Of a DNA stretch of 29,933 nucleotides, positions 16,484 to 24,699 are shown one piece after another. Both the position numbers and the translations under genes were made by a program. The notes beneath the pieces are model-generated. The model saw only the letters and a list, made by a program, of their open reading frames with translations. It was not told where the DNA came from and ran no database searches. The first letter of the stretch is position 1; every line of letters begins with the position of its first letter. The stretch covers positions 1 through 29,933 of the forward strand of contig JAMPED010000018.1 in assembly GCA_023665325.1 (NCBI GenBank). Direction: 5' to 3'. Source of the DNA: Acetobacter sp. Its GTDB lineage: Bacteria; Pseudomonadota; Alphaproteobacteria; RF32; CAG-239.

Positions 16484-17302
16484 ATGGTGAAAACGAAAAA
16501 GAAAACTTATGCGAAATCGAAATCGAAACAAAAAAGAAAAAAGGAAAAGTTCTTTTATATTGATGACCGTCACGATGGTTTTTTTGAATATGAAGACTTT
16601 GATGATGAAGATTTTGAAGATGAAGACTTTGATGATGAATTTGATGCGGCGGAATATGCTGCGTTAGCTCAAATTGATGCCTCGGCATTGCGTGAGATTA
16701 TTGATAGAGTTTCCCGTGAGCGGCGCTTAAAACAATCTAAGCCGGCGCCGGAGTCTTTGGTGGGGAAATGCTTGGTGCATATTGGCGACTCGAGCAATGC
16801 GCTTTATGATAAGGCGGTGATTTATATTACGGAAAGCTCTCGTGATCTTGTGCGCGGGATTATGATTAACAAGTTGCTCTTAGGCTCTGCGACGCTTGAG
16901 TGTAAAACTAAGGGCGAAACTGTGCTTAAAAATGTTTATGAAGATTTGTATCAAGGTGGACCTGAAAACCCTGCGCACGGGTTTGTGTTGTTTCCGACAG
17001 ATGAAAATGCGGAAGATGATCCGTTTGCGGATATTCAAGGGGATATTGCGATTTCTACTTCTTTTGGTGTTTTACAAGGAATTTTGGACGGGGTTGGACC
17101 TTCTAAGAAAATTATTGCGATGGGGCATTGTGTGTGGCATCGTGGTGAACTGGAATGGGAGATTTTTAATAATCAATGGTTGATTATTCCTGCTAGTCCA
17201 AAGTTGATGTTTGATACGAAGTTTGAAGACCGCTGGGAACAAGGCAAGAAGGATAGTGGAGTGTATGGGGGGAGGTTTATTCCCCATATCGGTCTGGCGT
17301 AA
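16484..17302 (+). CDS. YqgE/AlgH (UPF0301) family protein with acidic N-terminal extension
   Basis: A 272-residue protein. Residues about 90-265 are the DUF179 domain: SLVGKCLVHIGDS, LYDKAVIYITESS, VRGIMINKLL, YQGGPENPAHGFVLF, IAISTSFGVLQGI, GHCVWHRGELEWEIFNNQWL and a late MFDTKFEDRW. The family is conserved but its molecular role is unsettled. The 90-residue extension is unusual: Lys-rich (1-22) then Asp/Glu/Phe-rich, built from 15-bp tandem units encoding EDFDD/EDFED at about 36-52, then an Ala-rich helix. Normal YqgE is about 185 residues. The ribosome site before 16484 is weak. It diverges from the DsbD-like gene and ends in a long hairpin. Confidence 0.88.
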   Translation: MVKTKKKTYAKSKSKQKRKKEKFFYIDDRHDGFFEYEDFDDEDFEDEDFDDEFDAAEYAALAQIDASALREIIDRVSRERRLKQSKPAPESLVGKCLVHIGDSSNALYDKAVIYITESSRDLVRGIMINKLLLGSATLECKTKGETVLKNVYEDLYQGGPENPAHGFVLFPTDENAEDDPFADIQGDIAISTSFGVLQGILDGVGPSKKIIAMGHCVWHRGELEWEIFNNQWLIIPASPKLMFDTKFEDRWEQGKKDSGVYGGRFIPHIGLA

Positions 17303-17427
17303 ATATCGTGTTTTTTGGTGATTGAGCTCTGGAATGGAAGCCTCACGGCGTCGCGTCGTGTACTTTTATGTACACTCGTGCTCCTTGGAGGACATTTCAG
17401 GCTCACTTGCAAAAAAACACGATATTT
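17301..17427. repeat. Long hairpin H3 overlapping the yqgE stop codon
   Basis: AAATATCGTGTTTTTT (17301-17316) pairs perfectly over 16 bp with AAAAAACACGATATTT (17412-17427). The arms continue imperfectly to an apex GTGTAC-ttttat-GTACAC (17358-17375). The apex GTACTNYTATGTAC is shared with H1, whereas the closing stems are unrelated. Like H1 it begins at the stop codon of the upstream gene. Confidence 0.78.
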
Positions 17428-18093
17428 ACAGGACCACGAGGAGGGGGCGTCTTTGGGGCGCTTTTTTTATACGTCATTGCGAGGAGTGCGGTGGCGCACA
17501 GCCAACGTGCGACGTGGCAATCCAGCGGGGGATGGACGCTTAAAGAGGGAGAACCCTTGACTCAGGGTGCCAGAGCAGGGCACCCTGAGAGGGATGACAC
17601 AGAGAAGAGAGTATGGATTTGTTTCTTTTAATATGTCATCGCTCTGAGCGTAGCGAAGTCAAGCGATCTCGTGAGAGTATGGGGGGTGTTTATTTATGGA
17701 TTGCCACGGCGACGTTGTCGCCTCGCAATGACGATATAAGGATGGATTATTGTCCCCCTCACCTGTCCTCCCCCTCCAGGGGGGAGGGAAGTAGAAGAGA
17801 GAGTCCTTCTCGCTCCGAGGGGAGAGGGACGCTTAAAGGGAGAGATCCCTTGACTCAGGGTGCCGGAGTTGGGCACCCTGAGAGGGATGACAGGTAAGGA
17901 GTGACTGCGTCACTGGTTTGTGGATTGGTGCCAGCGGCACTTGCAACGGGCTTGTGCCTTACGGCGGCGCTCGCAATGACGGGGGTAAGGTGTGCATCGC
18001 ACTGGTTTATGGATTGCCACGCGCTTATGCCTTACGGCGGCGCTCGCAATGACGCAAAAGAGAGGGATGGCGTGGTTCGCAATGACGGGGGAG
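17428..18093 (+). repeat. Palindromic repeat cluster (reversed F3, F1-F2-F3, F4, F1, F3, F3)
   Basis: Reversed F3 at 17475-17523; F1 at 17551-17599 with one base change (GAACCC); F2 at 17634-17679; F3 at 17699-17733; F4 at about 17752-17835 with an extra inner copy; F1 at 17844-17892; extended F3 at about 17922-17980; F3 at 18012-18054; F3 tail at 18070-18088. No gene is seen in 666 bp. Confidence 0.86.
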
Positions 18094-19728
18094 TTAAAGG
18101 GCTGAGCGCAGTTTGCGGATTTGCTCTATTAACTTTGTTGTGGAGCCGTCGTGAGTTGCGGTGACGCCGTTTTCTAACTCGGGTAGAATTTTTAAAGCTA
18201 ATTGCTTGCCGAGTTCAACGCCCCATTGGTCAAACGAATCTATTTCCCATATTACCCCTTGCGTGTAGACTTTGTGTTCGTACATTGCGATTATCATACC
18301 CAAAGTGAACGGAGTGAGCTTGTCTAAGATGAACATATTTGACGGGCGGTTACCATCAAAACTCTTATTCAATTTCAGTTTTTCAACGGTGACTTCATCT
18401 TTGCCGGCGTTACGTAATTCTGCGGCGGCTTCTTCGACGCTTTTTCCACGCATTAAAGCTTCGGCTTGGGCTAATATGTTTGCTAACAATATCTCGTGAT
18501 GTTTGCCGATTTCATTTTGTGAAACTGCAGGAATGATGAAATCTACTGGGACAGGCTCTGTTCCTTGGTGTAATAACTGGAAGAATGAATGTTGAACATC
18601 GGTTCCAGCGCCGCCAAATAGGGCTGGACCAGTTGCGTAATCTGTTATCTTCGTATTATCTAAGCGGACAGATTTTCCGTTACTTTCCATATCTAGCTGC
18701 TGTAGGTAAGCGGGGAGAGATTTCAAATATTGGTCATAAGGAATGACGGCGTAACGATGTATATTATAATAATCATTATACCATATTCCAATCAGCGCCA
18801 TAATAACGGGGATATTTTGTTCTAATGGTGTGGTGCGGAAATGATTATCCATTGCCTCTGCGCCTTTGAGCAGTTGTTCGAAATTATCATAACCAACTGC
18901 AAGGGCGATTGATAAGCCGATTGCGGACCATAAAGAATAACGTCCACCAACGAAGTCCCAAAATTCAAACATATTGTTTACATCTATGCCGAACTCTGCC
19001 ACGGCTTTGGCGTTGGTTGAAAGAGCGACAAAGTGATTGGCGACGGCGTTTTCTCCTAAAGCTTTGACTAACCATTCGCGGCAAGTGCGGGCGTTGGTTA
19101 ATGTTTCGATGGTAGTAAATGTTTTGGAGGCAACGATGAACAGGGTTTCTTCGGGATCAATTTGTCCTAAAACTTCTGTGCAGGCGGTGCCGTCAATATT
19201 GGAGATGAAATAACATTGTATATCTTTTGCCCAATATTTTTTTAAGGCTTGGGTGACCATATATGGTCCGAGGTCTGAGCCGCCGATGCCGATATTGACG
19301 ATATTTTTCAATTTTTTGCCGGTGGCGCCGCGGAATGTACCATTACGAACGGCCTCTGAAAAATCTTTCATTTTAGCTAATACGCGGCGGATTTCGGGCA
19401 TTACGTCTTCTCCATCAAGCATTACAGGTTTGCCTGAGAAGTTACGTAAGGCGGTGTGTAGAACGGCACGATTTTCGGTGATATTGATTTTTTTGCCAGA
19501 AAACATATCTTCAATTCGGCTTTCGAGATTATGTTCACGTGCTAGTTTGAAAAGCGCTTCTAAGACTTTGTTATCAAAGCGATTTTTTGAGTAGTCATAA
19601 GTTAGACCTTGAAATTCAATCGTATATTTATCGGCTCTTTTATTATCGTTTTTAAACAGCTCATTCATTGTGGTTTGGTTAAAGCGCTTATATTCGTTTA
19701 TAAGTTCTGCAACGGCTTGAGATACCAT
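18094..19728 (-). CDS. pgi: Glucose-6-phosphate isomerase
   Basis: A 544-residue cytosolic enzyme interconverting glucose-6-phosphate and fructose-6-phosphate. Signatures: IGIGGSDLGPYMVTQAL near 146-162, FVGGRYSLWSAIGLSIAL (PGI signature 1), the ESNGKSVR Glu region, a QHSFFQLLHQGT catalytic His region, and IDSFDQWGVELGKQLALKI (PGI signature 2) with the C-terminal Lys. Length fits the long E. coli-type PGI. AGGAG lies about 8 nt before the 19728 start. Its own promoter is at 19764-19792. Together with malQ and the maltokinase-like gene it suggests glycogen or maltodextrin use feeding glycolysis. Confidence 0.97.
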   Translation of the reverse strand: MVSQAVAELINEYKRFNQTTMNELFKNDNKRADKYTIEFQGLTYDYSKNRFDNKVLEALFKLAREHNLESRIEDMFSGKKINITENRAVLHTALRNFSGKPVMLDGEDVMPEIRRVLAKMKDFSEAVRNGTFRGATGKKLKNIVNIGIGGSDLGPYMVTQALKKYWAKDIQCYFISNIDGTACTEVLGQIDPEETLFIVASKTFTTIETLTNARTCREWLVKALGENAVANHFVALSTNAKAVAEFGIDVNNMFEFWDFVGGRYSLWSAIGLSIALAVGYDNFEQLLKGAEAMDNHFRTTPLEQNIPVIMALIGIWYNDYYNIHRYAVIPYDQYLKSLPAYLQQLDMESNGKSVRLDNTKITDYATGPALFGGAGTDVQHSFFQLLHQGTEPVPVDFIIPAVSQNEIGKHHEILLANILAQAEALMRGKSVEEAAAELRNAGKDEVTVEKLKLNKSFDGNRPSNMFILDKLTPFTLGMIIAMYEHKVYTQGVIWEIDSFDQWGVELGKQLALKILPELENGVTATHDGSTTKLIEQIRKLRSAL

Positions 19729-19763
19729 TATTTGTTCTCCTAAAAAATTATCTTAATGCGGCA

Positions 19764-19792
19764 AAGATAGGCGGTAGGCTTGTGTCTGTCAA
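19764..19792 (-). promoter_or_regulatory. Sigma-70-type promoter of pgi
   Basis: Minus-strand TTGACA (19787-19792), 17-nt spacer, TATCTT (19764-19769). Confidence 0.62.
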
Positions 19793-19800
19793 TCATTTCA

Positions 19801-20329
19801 ACGGACTTTTCCACTCTGTGTGTTTTTTGGGGGGAGGGAGGCTTGGGGGGGGGAGATCCCTTGACTCAGGGTGCCGGAGTTGGGCACCCTGAGAGGGATG
19901 ACAGGGAAGGAGAGGGATGACGGGGTAAGGATGGATTGTTTTCCCCCTCACCTGTCCTCCCCCTCCGAGGGGGAGGGACGCTTGGGGCAGGAGATCCCTT
20001 GACGGGGCGTTGCCCCGAGGGATGACAGGGAAAAGAGAGAGGGATGACAGGGAAGGAGAGGGAGGGATGACGGGGGTAAGGATGGATTGTTTTCCCCCTC
20101 ACCTGTCCTCCCCCTCCAGGGGGGAGGGAGGCTTGGGGCAGGAGATCCCTTGACGAATGGCGTTGCCATTCGAGGGATGACACAGAGAAGAGGGAGGGAT
20201 GACACAGAAAGAGGGAGATCCCTTGACGGGGCGTTGCCCCGAGGGATGACAGGGAAAAGAGAGAGGGATGACACTGAAAAGCGAGAGGGATGACAGAGAA
20301 AAGAGGGAGATGACACCGAAAAGTGGGGT
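19801..20329 (+). repeat. Palindromic repeat cluster (F1 x4, F4 x2)
   Basis: F1 at 19855-19903 (CAGGGTGCC stem); F4 at about 19937-19985; F1 at 19993-20027 (CGGGGCgttGCCCCG); F4 at about 20088-20137; F1 at 20144-20182 with the only CGAATGGCgttGCCATTCG stem in the window; F1 at 20217-20251 (CGGGGC); and many bare GAGGGATGACA tails. No F2 occurs here. No gene is seen. Confidence 0.86.
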
Positions 20330-22462
20330 TTAACTGGGACGGTTGGCTTTGATGGTTTGAAGAGCTGTTTTGAATGTATCTGTTTGTTTGATTTCCTCAA
20401 TGCTCTTGTTTAGCTTAATACGCCAGTTGGTGTATTCATCAATCGTGCCGGGGGCGTTATCCAGCACTTTTTGGGCATAGATATCACATAGGCGCACGAG
20501 GTATAACGCACTGCCGGTTTTGGCGCCGTAGATGTTTATGGGCTCTTCGATGCCTTGAGGAATATGTTGACCAGTTTCGACGCTTTGTTGCATTTCTTCT
20601 TTTAAGCTGTTACTTAATAGATGCTCGCTATCTAATGCTTTTAAAAGGTTTTTTCTATCAGCGGTGCGTCCGGCGAGATTGGTTTGGTATTGCTCGTCAT
20701 TTACATACAAACCGCATTGTTTAAACTCTTCAATATCTTCATTTGCCCAAAAGCCGCAAGAAGTTGCTTGGTCGTGTGTGGAGGATTGGGCGAGTGACAT
20801 ATAGGTATAATTTTCAGGTTTGATAAATGTACCATCTTTTTCCTTTTGGCGGAAGAAGACTTTATATGACAATAAGCCGTGGGCTGCCATATATTCACGG
20901 AAGCCTTCTGGTACGGTACCCAAATCTTCCCCAATAACGAGGCATTTGGTACGGTTGCTTTCTATTGATAATATTGCGGTTAGGGCTTTGATGTCATAAT
21001 AGATATAGGCGCCTTGTAAAACCGGATTTCCCTCTGCGAAAAAGCCCCAGAATAAACGGCGTAACCCCATTGCGTGGTCAATTCGTAAGGCACCAAAATT
21101 TCGCATATTTTCGCGTACGAGGCGAATGAATTGCTGGTATTGTTGTTGTTCTATCATAAACGGGTGATAGGGCGTGAACCCCCAGCTTTGCCCCTTAGGG
21201 CGCATAGGGTCAGCGGGGGCGCCGATACCTGCTTCAAGTACATAGGCGCTTGGGTTTTCCCAGACTTCTGCACCGTTTGAGGCGGCGCCAATTGGCATAT
21301 CGCCATATAAACCAATTTTCATTCCAAGGCTTTCGGCAAGTATTTGCGCACGTTTTAATTGTCTATCTGCTAGCCAATGTGTGTAGATATAAAATAGTAT
21401 ATCTTCTTCGTGAGCAGCTTTAAACGCGGCGGTTGCAGCGGAATTTATATCTGCTGTGCCATCTTGCCAATGACGCCAGAAGTGTGATTCTGGATGATTT
21501 TCTAAAAGTACCTCAAATAAGCAGAGGTTTTTAAGGGCTTCACCTTTGGCTGCGATGAATTGGACGAAGTCAAGATGGCGCTCTGGGGTGAGGTGGTTTT
21601 TGAAATAATTAAACATCATTCTCAAAACACGGCGTTTAAAGAGCAGAACTGGACGGTAGAGTACTTTATCTGAGTTATTTAGACGTTCTAATTCGGCTTT
21701 GACTTCTGGTGTTTGCATAAATGCCTTGATTTCTTGGTTACACTCATAATCTTCTTCTCTGGTGAGGTCAATATAAGCATAGTTGATGAACTGGCGGCTT
21801 AAGGTACGATAAGGAGAAACATCGCCTTTGAGGGTTTCAACAAAGTTTTTGGGCAATGTTTCGGGACACATTACACCCAAGGGATTTAAACCGATAATAT
21901 CGCCGCCGTTAGCAGCGGTTTGTTCGATGATTTCTTCTAAATCTGAAAAGTCACCTATACCTTGGCTGTTTTTAGATTTAAGGGCATAGAGCATTAGTGA
22001 AACGCCAAACAGGTGTTCTTTGTTTTTAATATATTCTGGTTGATAGCAAAACTCAGGTGCTAAGATGATAAGTGTTTTGATGGTGGTATTGTTTTGACTG
22101 AGTGTAAGGGTGTAGTAACCATTAGGCAGCGGGGGAAGAGGGGTTTCTTCTTTGCCATTGATGGGTTGGGTCCAGACGATGTTATCTTGTTCATTGGTGA
22201 GAATGGCCGTAAATTTGCCTTCTTTATTGGCGGTAAAAGTTGGGGATTCGTTATCATAAAAAGCTAATACTGGCGGTAAAACAGTGGGGGTGGTTAACTG
22301 TTTTAGCGAATCGGCAATTTCTTGTTCGGAGTTTGCTTTATAGCCCATTGCGTTTAAGAAAAAGCGGCGAATGCTATCAGTGGTTTGGTGTTCAAGCCCT
22401 GTTTTATCAATATAAGATGAAGATATTTTTGCAGTTTCTGCGAGTGTTTGTAAATTAGTCAT
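20330..22462 (-). CDS. malQ: 4-alpha-glucanotransferase (amylomaltase, GH77)
   Basis: A 710-residue enzyme that transfers alpha-1,4-glucan chains between maltodextrins. The catalytic (beta/alpha)8 part carries GLYGDMPIGAASNGAEVW, LRIDHAMGL (nucleophile Asp), LVIGEDLGTVP (acid/base Glu) and SSTHDQATSCGFW (His-Asp stabiliser). Residues 1-140 form the extra N-terminal region seen in E. coli-type MalQ, including a beta-sandwich-like stretch (VLAFYDNESPTFTANKEGKF). AAAGGAG lies 8-9 nt before the 22462 start. A strong promoter is at 22486-22513, divergent from the maltokinase-like gene. Confidence 0.95.
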   Translation of the reverse strand: MTNLQTLAETAKISSSYIDKTGLEHQTTDSIRRFFLNAMGYKANSEQEIADSLKQLTTPTVLPPVLAFYDNESPTFTANKEGKFTAILTNEQDNIVWTQPINGKEETPLPPLPNGYYTLTLSQNNTTIKTLIILAPEFCYQPEYIKNKEHLFGVSLMLYALKSKNSQGIGDFSDLEEIIEQTAANGGDIIGLNPLGVMCPETLPKNFVETLKGDVSPYRTLSRQFINYAYIDLTREEDYECNQEIKAFMQTPEVKAELERLNNSDKVLYRPVLLFKRRVLRMMFNYFKNHLTPERHLDFVQFIAAKGEALKNLCLFEVLLENHPESHFWRHWQDGTADINSAATAAFKAAHEEDILFYIYTHWLADRQLKRAQILAESLGMKIGLYGDMPIGAASNGAEVWENPSAYVLEAGIGAPADPMRPKGQSWGFTPYHPFMIEQQQYQQFIRLVRENMRNFGALRIDHAMGLRRLFWGFFAEGNPVLQGAYIYYDIKALTAILSIESNRTKCLVIGEDLGTVPEGFREYMAAHGLLSYKVFFRQKEKDGTFIKPENYTYMSLAQSSTHDQATSCGFWANEDIEEFKQCGLYVNDEQYQTNLAGRTADRKNLLKALDSEHLLSNSLKEEMQQSVETGQHIPQGIEEPINIYGAKTGSALYLVRLCDIYAQKVLDNAPGTIDEYTNWRIKLNKSIEEIKQTDTFKTALQTIKANRPS

Positions 22463-22485
22463 CGTTGTTCTCCTTTTGTAGGCTG

Positions 22486-22513
22486 ATTATATTAGTTCAA
22501 AAAAACTTTACAA
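22486..22513 (-). promoter_or_regulatory. Sigma-70-type promoter of malQ
   Basis: Minus-strand TTGTAA (22508-22513), 16-nt spacer, perfect TATAAT (22486-22491), 24 bp upstream of the malQ start. Confidence 0.7.
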
Positions 22514-22541
22514 TAATTTTCTTGGGATTATTGGCAGGTTA

Positions 22542-22569
22542 TTGTTTACGACATTTTTTTAGGTATTAC
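22542..22569 (+). promoter_or_regulatory. Weak candidate promoter of the maltokinase-like gene
   Basis: TTGTTT (22542-22547), 16-nt spacer, TATTAC (22564-22569). It does not overlap the malQ promoter. No operator-like palindrome is obvious between them. Confidence 0.35.
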
Positions 22570-22612
22570 AGTTAAGTTATTCTTGATAATAATAACAAAA
22601 AGGAGAAGAATT

Positions 22613-24139
22613 TTGAAAAATTCCAATTTACTTGATTATTTGTATGACTGCAGATGGTGCAGTTTTAAAGAAGATATCCGTAATAATGCTGTTTGCGATG
22701 TGGTTTTAGAGAAGAAAACCTTTGATGATGGACGAAAACTATTTGTGCTCGGGCAAGCTTTGGGTGCGGATGGAAAACCGCGCTTTTTTTCAATGCCTCT
22801 TCAGCGTAAAGGGGCTATTCCGCAGGATGGTAAGTTTGTCGTGTTAAATGGCGAAATTTATACGGATGCTCTTTTGGAACCGGATTTTTGGCAGAGTTGG
22901 AACAGACTGATTGCGGAAAATGATGGTTTTGTGCGGTTTGATAATGGCTGGACACTTGAGGCAGTTTCTTTTTCAGAAGAAACAGTTGTTGCGGATAATG
23001 CAGATGAGTATTCGAAACCGCTTGGGGTTGAACAAAGCAATACAACACTTAATGTGGGTGGCAAAATTGCGTTTAAGCTGGAACGGATGATTGAATTTTC
23101 GGACGATATAAACTCTGAATTTGAGATGAACCAAAAGCTGATGCGTGAAGGTTGTCGTGTTATGCCGAAGACTTACAGCGGTTATGTGTGGCGGCAACCA
23201 AATGGTCAACAAGCAGCGGCGGGAATTGTGCAAGAATTTGTGCCGAATCGGGGCGATTTGTGGAACTATGCGCTTAACTATTTGGAAGAAAAGTTGAAAG
23301 ATGGATATTTGCATCAGCGTGTTTTGAAGGCTGAAGATAATCAATCGTTTATGCGTGTTGTTCGTAATCTTTCTGAAAAAACAAGAGAGATGGGGGAATG
23401 TTTGTCACGTATGGATGAAAACCCAAATTTTATGCCTGAAGATGTTAATGATGGATTTATTCGTGGGTATGGCAAGCAGATGGATGTGTTGCTTTATAAA
23501 ACACAACGGGCGATTGCGCTTAATCTGGACAGGTTGCCGGAGCCTACTCGTTCACAGGCGGCGGAACTTTTGAAAAACTGGAATGAGCTGACAAGTGATT
23601 TTGTGGGGCGGCGGATGTCGCAAATTCGTATGATGGAAAACAAAGGAACGATTAACCGTGTGCACGGAGATTTTCATCTGGGGCAGGTTATGGTGACTAA
23701 AGATGAGGATTTGCGTTTTATTGATTTTGCTGGAGAGCCGGATTTGCCGATGGAACAACGCAAGCAAAAGCATATTTTTGTGCGTGATGTGGCGGGAATG
23801 TATCGCTCAATTAAGGGATATTTAGGCGCTGTGGCGGTGGAGAACTTTGCGGCGAGCGCGCCGTCTGCTGAAGTTGCTGCTGAACGTAAGGTTTGGGCTG
23901 GAAAAGCTATTAAGCCGTTGATTGATAGTGCTTCTCGCGCATTTTTGGGTGAGAAAAAAGTGAATGATCCGTGGCTTAGCTTAGAGATTTTGCGTAAGAA
24001 TCTTTATGAAGTCAACTATGAGGTGAACAATCGCCCTCAGATGGCGTATGTGCCGATTAGTGGATTGTCTGAGTTGCTGGTTCCACCGTCTGCGGCTAAT
24101 ATGAATATTAAGAGTATTGATAACTCAAACGTTATTTAG
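22613..24139 (+). CDS. Maltokinase-like phosphotransferase
   Basis: A 508-residue protein with a TTG start at 22613, chosen because AAGGAG ends 8 nt upstream; another TTG at 22583 lies before that site. The N-terminus (LLDYLYDCRWCSFKEDIRNN) resembles the 'RWf..K' cap region of maltokinases. The C-terminal APH-type kinase lobe has INRVHGDFHLGQVM (catalytic Asp region near 351-360), RFIDFAGEP (DFx metal site, Asp371) and KQKHIFVRDVAGMYRSIKGY, as in Mak/Pep2. Maltokinase makes maltose-1-phosphate for GlgE glucan synthesis. Divergence from malQ supports a maltodextrin role. The segment around 165-215 (MNQKLMREGCRVMPKTYSGY) matches the nucleotide-binding part. No glgE or treS is in the window, so substrate is inferred. 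Confidence 0.8.
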   Translation: MKNSNLLDYLYDCRWCSFKEDIRNNAVCDVVLEKKTFDDGRKLFVLGQALGADGKPRFFSMPLQRKGAIPQDGKFVVLNGEIYTDALLEPDFWQSWNRLIAENDGFVRFDNGWTLEAVSFSEETVVADNADEYSKPLGVEQSNTTLNVGGKIAFKLERMIEFSDDINSEFEMNQKLMREGCRVMPKTYSGYVWRQPNGQQAAAGIVQEFVPNRGDLWNYALNYLEEKLKDGYLHQRVLKAEDNQSFMRVVRNLSEKTREMGECLSRMDENPNFMPEDVNDGFIRGYGKQMDVLLYKTQRAIALNLDRLPEPTRSQAAELLKNWNELTSDFVGRRMSQIRMMENKGTINRVHGDFHLGQVMVTKDEDLRFIDFAGEPDLPMEQRKQKHIFVRDVAGMYRSIKGYLGAVAVENFAASAPSAEVAAERKVWAGKAIKPLIDSASRAFLGEKKVNDPWLSLEILRKNLYEVNYEVNNRPQMAYVPISGLSELLVPPSAANMNIKSIDNSNVI

Positions 24140-24228
24140 GGGTGTGCTAGTGCCAGCGGCACCTGCAACGGTGCTAGCAGCACCTGCTTAACTTTGGTTG
24201 CGGGTGGCTGAGAGTGTGATTTTTAACG

Positions 24229-24260
24229 AGCGGGCTACGGGAGATGTGGCTCGCTTTTTT
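24229..24260 (+). terminator. Intrinsic terminator after the maltokinase-like gene
   Basis: AGCGGGCTAC (24229-24238), loop GGGAGAT, GTGGCTCGCT (24246-24255; two G-U pairs), then five more T. Between the stop and this lie two tandem mini-hairpins, GTGCCagcGGCAC (24150-24162) and GGTGCTagcAGCACC (24170-24184). Confidence 0.75.
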
Positions 24261-24693
24261 GCGTCATTGCGAGGAGTGCGGTGGCGCGCAGCCAACGTGC
24301 GACGTGGCAATCCAGCGGGGGAAGGGAACGCTTGGGGTGAGGAGATCCCTTGACTCGGGCAGCGGAGCTGGCTGCCCGAGAGGGATGACGGGGAAAAGAG
24401 AGTTTTTTTAATATGTCATCGCTCTGAACGTAGTGAAGTCAAGCGATCTCGTGAGAGTATGAGTGACACGGTGTGGAAGGGAGATCCCTTGACGGCTGTT
24501 TCACAGCCGAGGGATGACACAGAGAAGAGAGTTCTTTTAATATGTCATCGCTCTGAACGAAGTGAAGTCAAGCGATCTCGTGAGAGTATGGGTGCCACGG
24601 CGACGTTGTCGCCTCGCAATGACGGGGAGGGAGGGGTGTTAACTCATCTTTAACCTGTTTTGTGTTATCTTTTTATAAACTTTATGAAAGGAT
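24261..24693 (+). repeat. Palindromic repeat cluster (reversed F3, F1-F2, F1-F2-F3)
   Basis: Reversed F3 at 24263-24313; F1 at 24344-24389; F2 at 24414-24459 (the one F2 without a following F3); F1 at 24483-24519; F2 at 24543-24588; left-truncated F3 at about 24591-24624. The rest is a short AT-rich leader to the gene at 24700. No gene is seen. Confidence 0.85.
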
Positions 24694-24699
24694 ATGTTT

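Noticed and set aside
22583..22613. TTG at 22583 as start of the maltokinase-like gene
   Set aside because: The AAGGAG ribosome site lies downstream of it and is correctly spaced for TTG at 22613.
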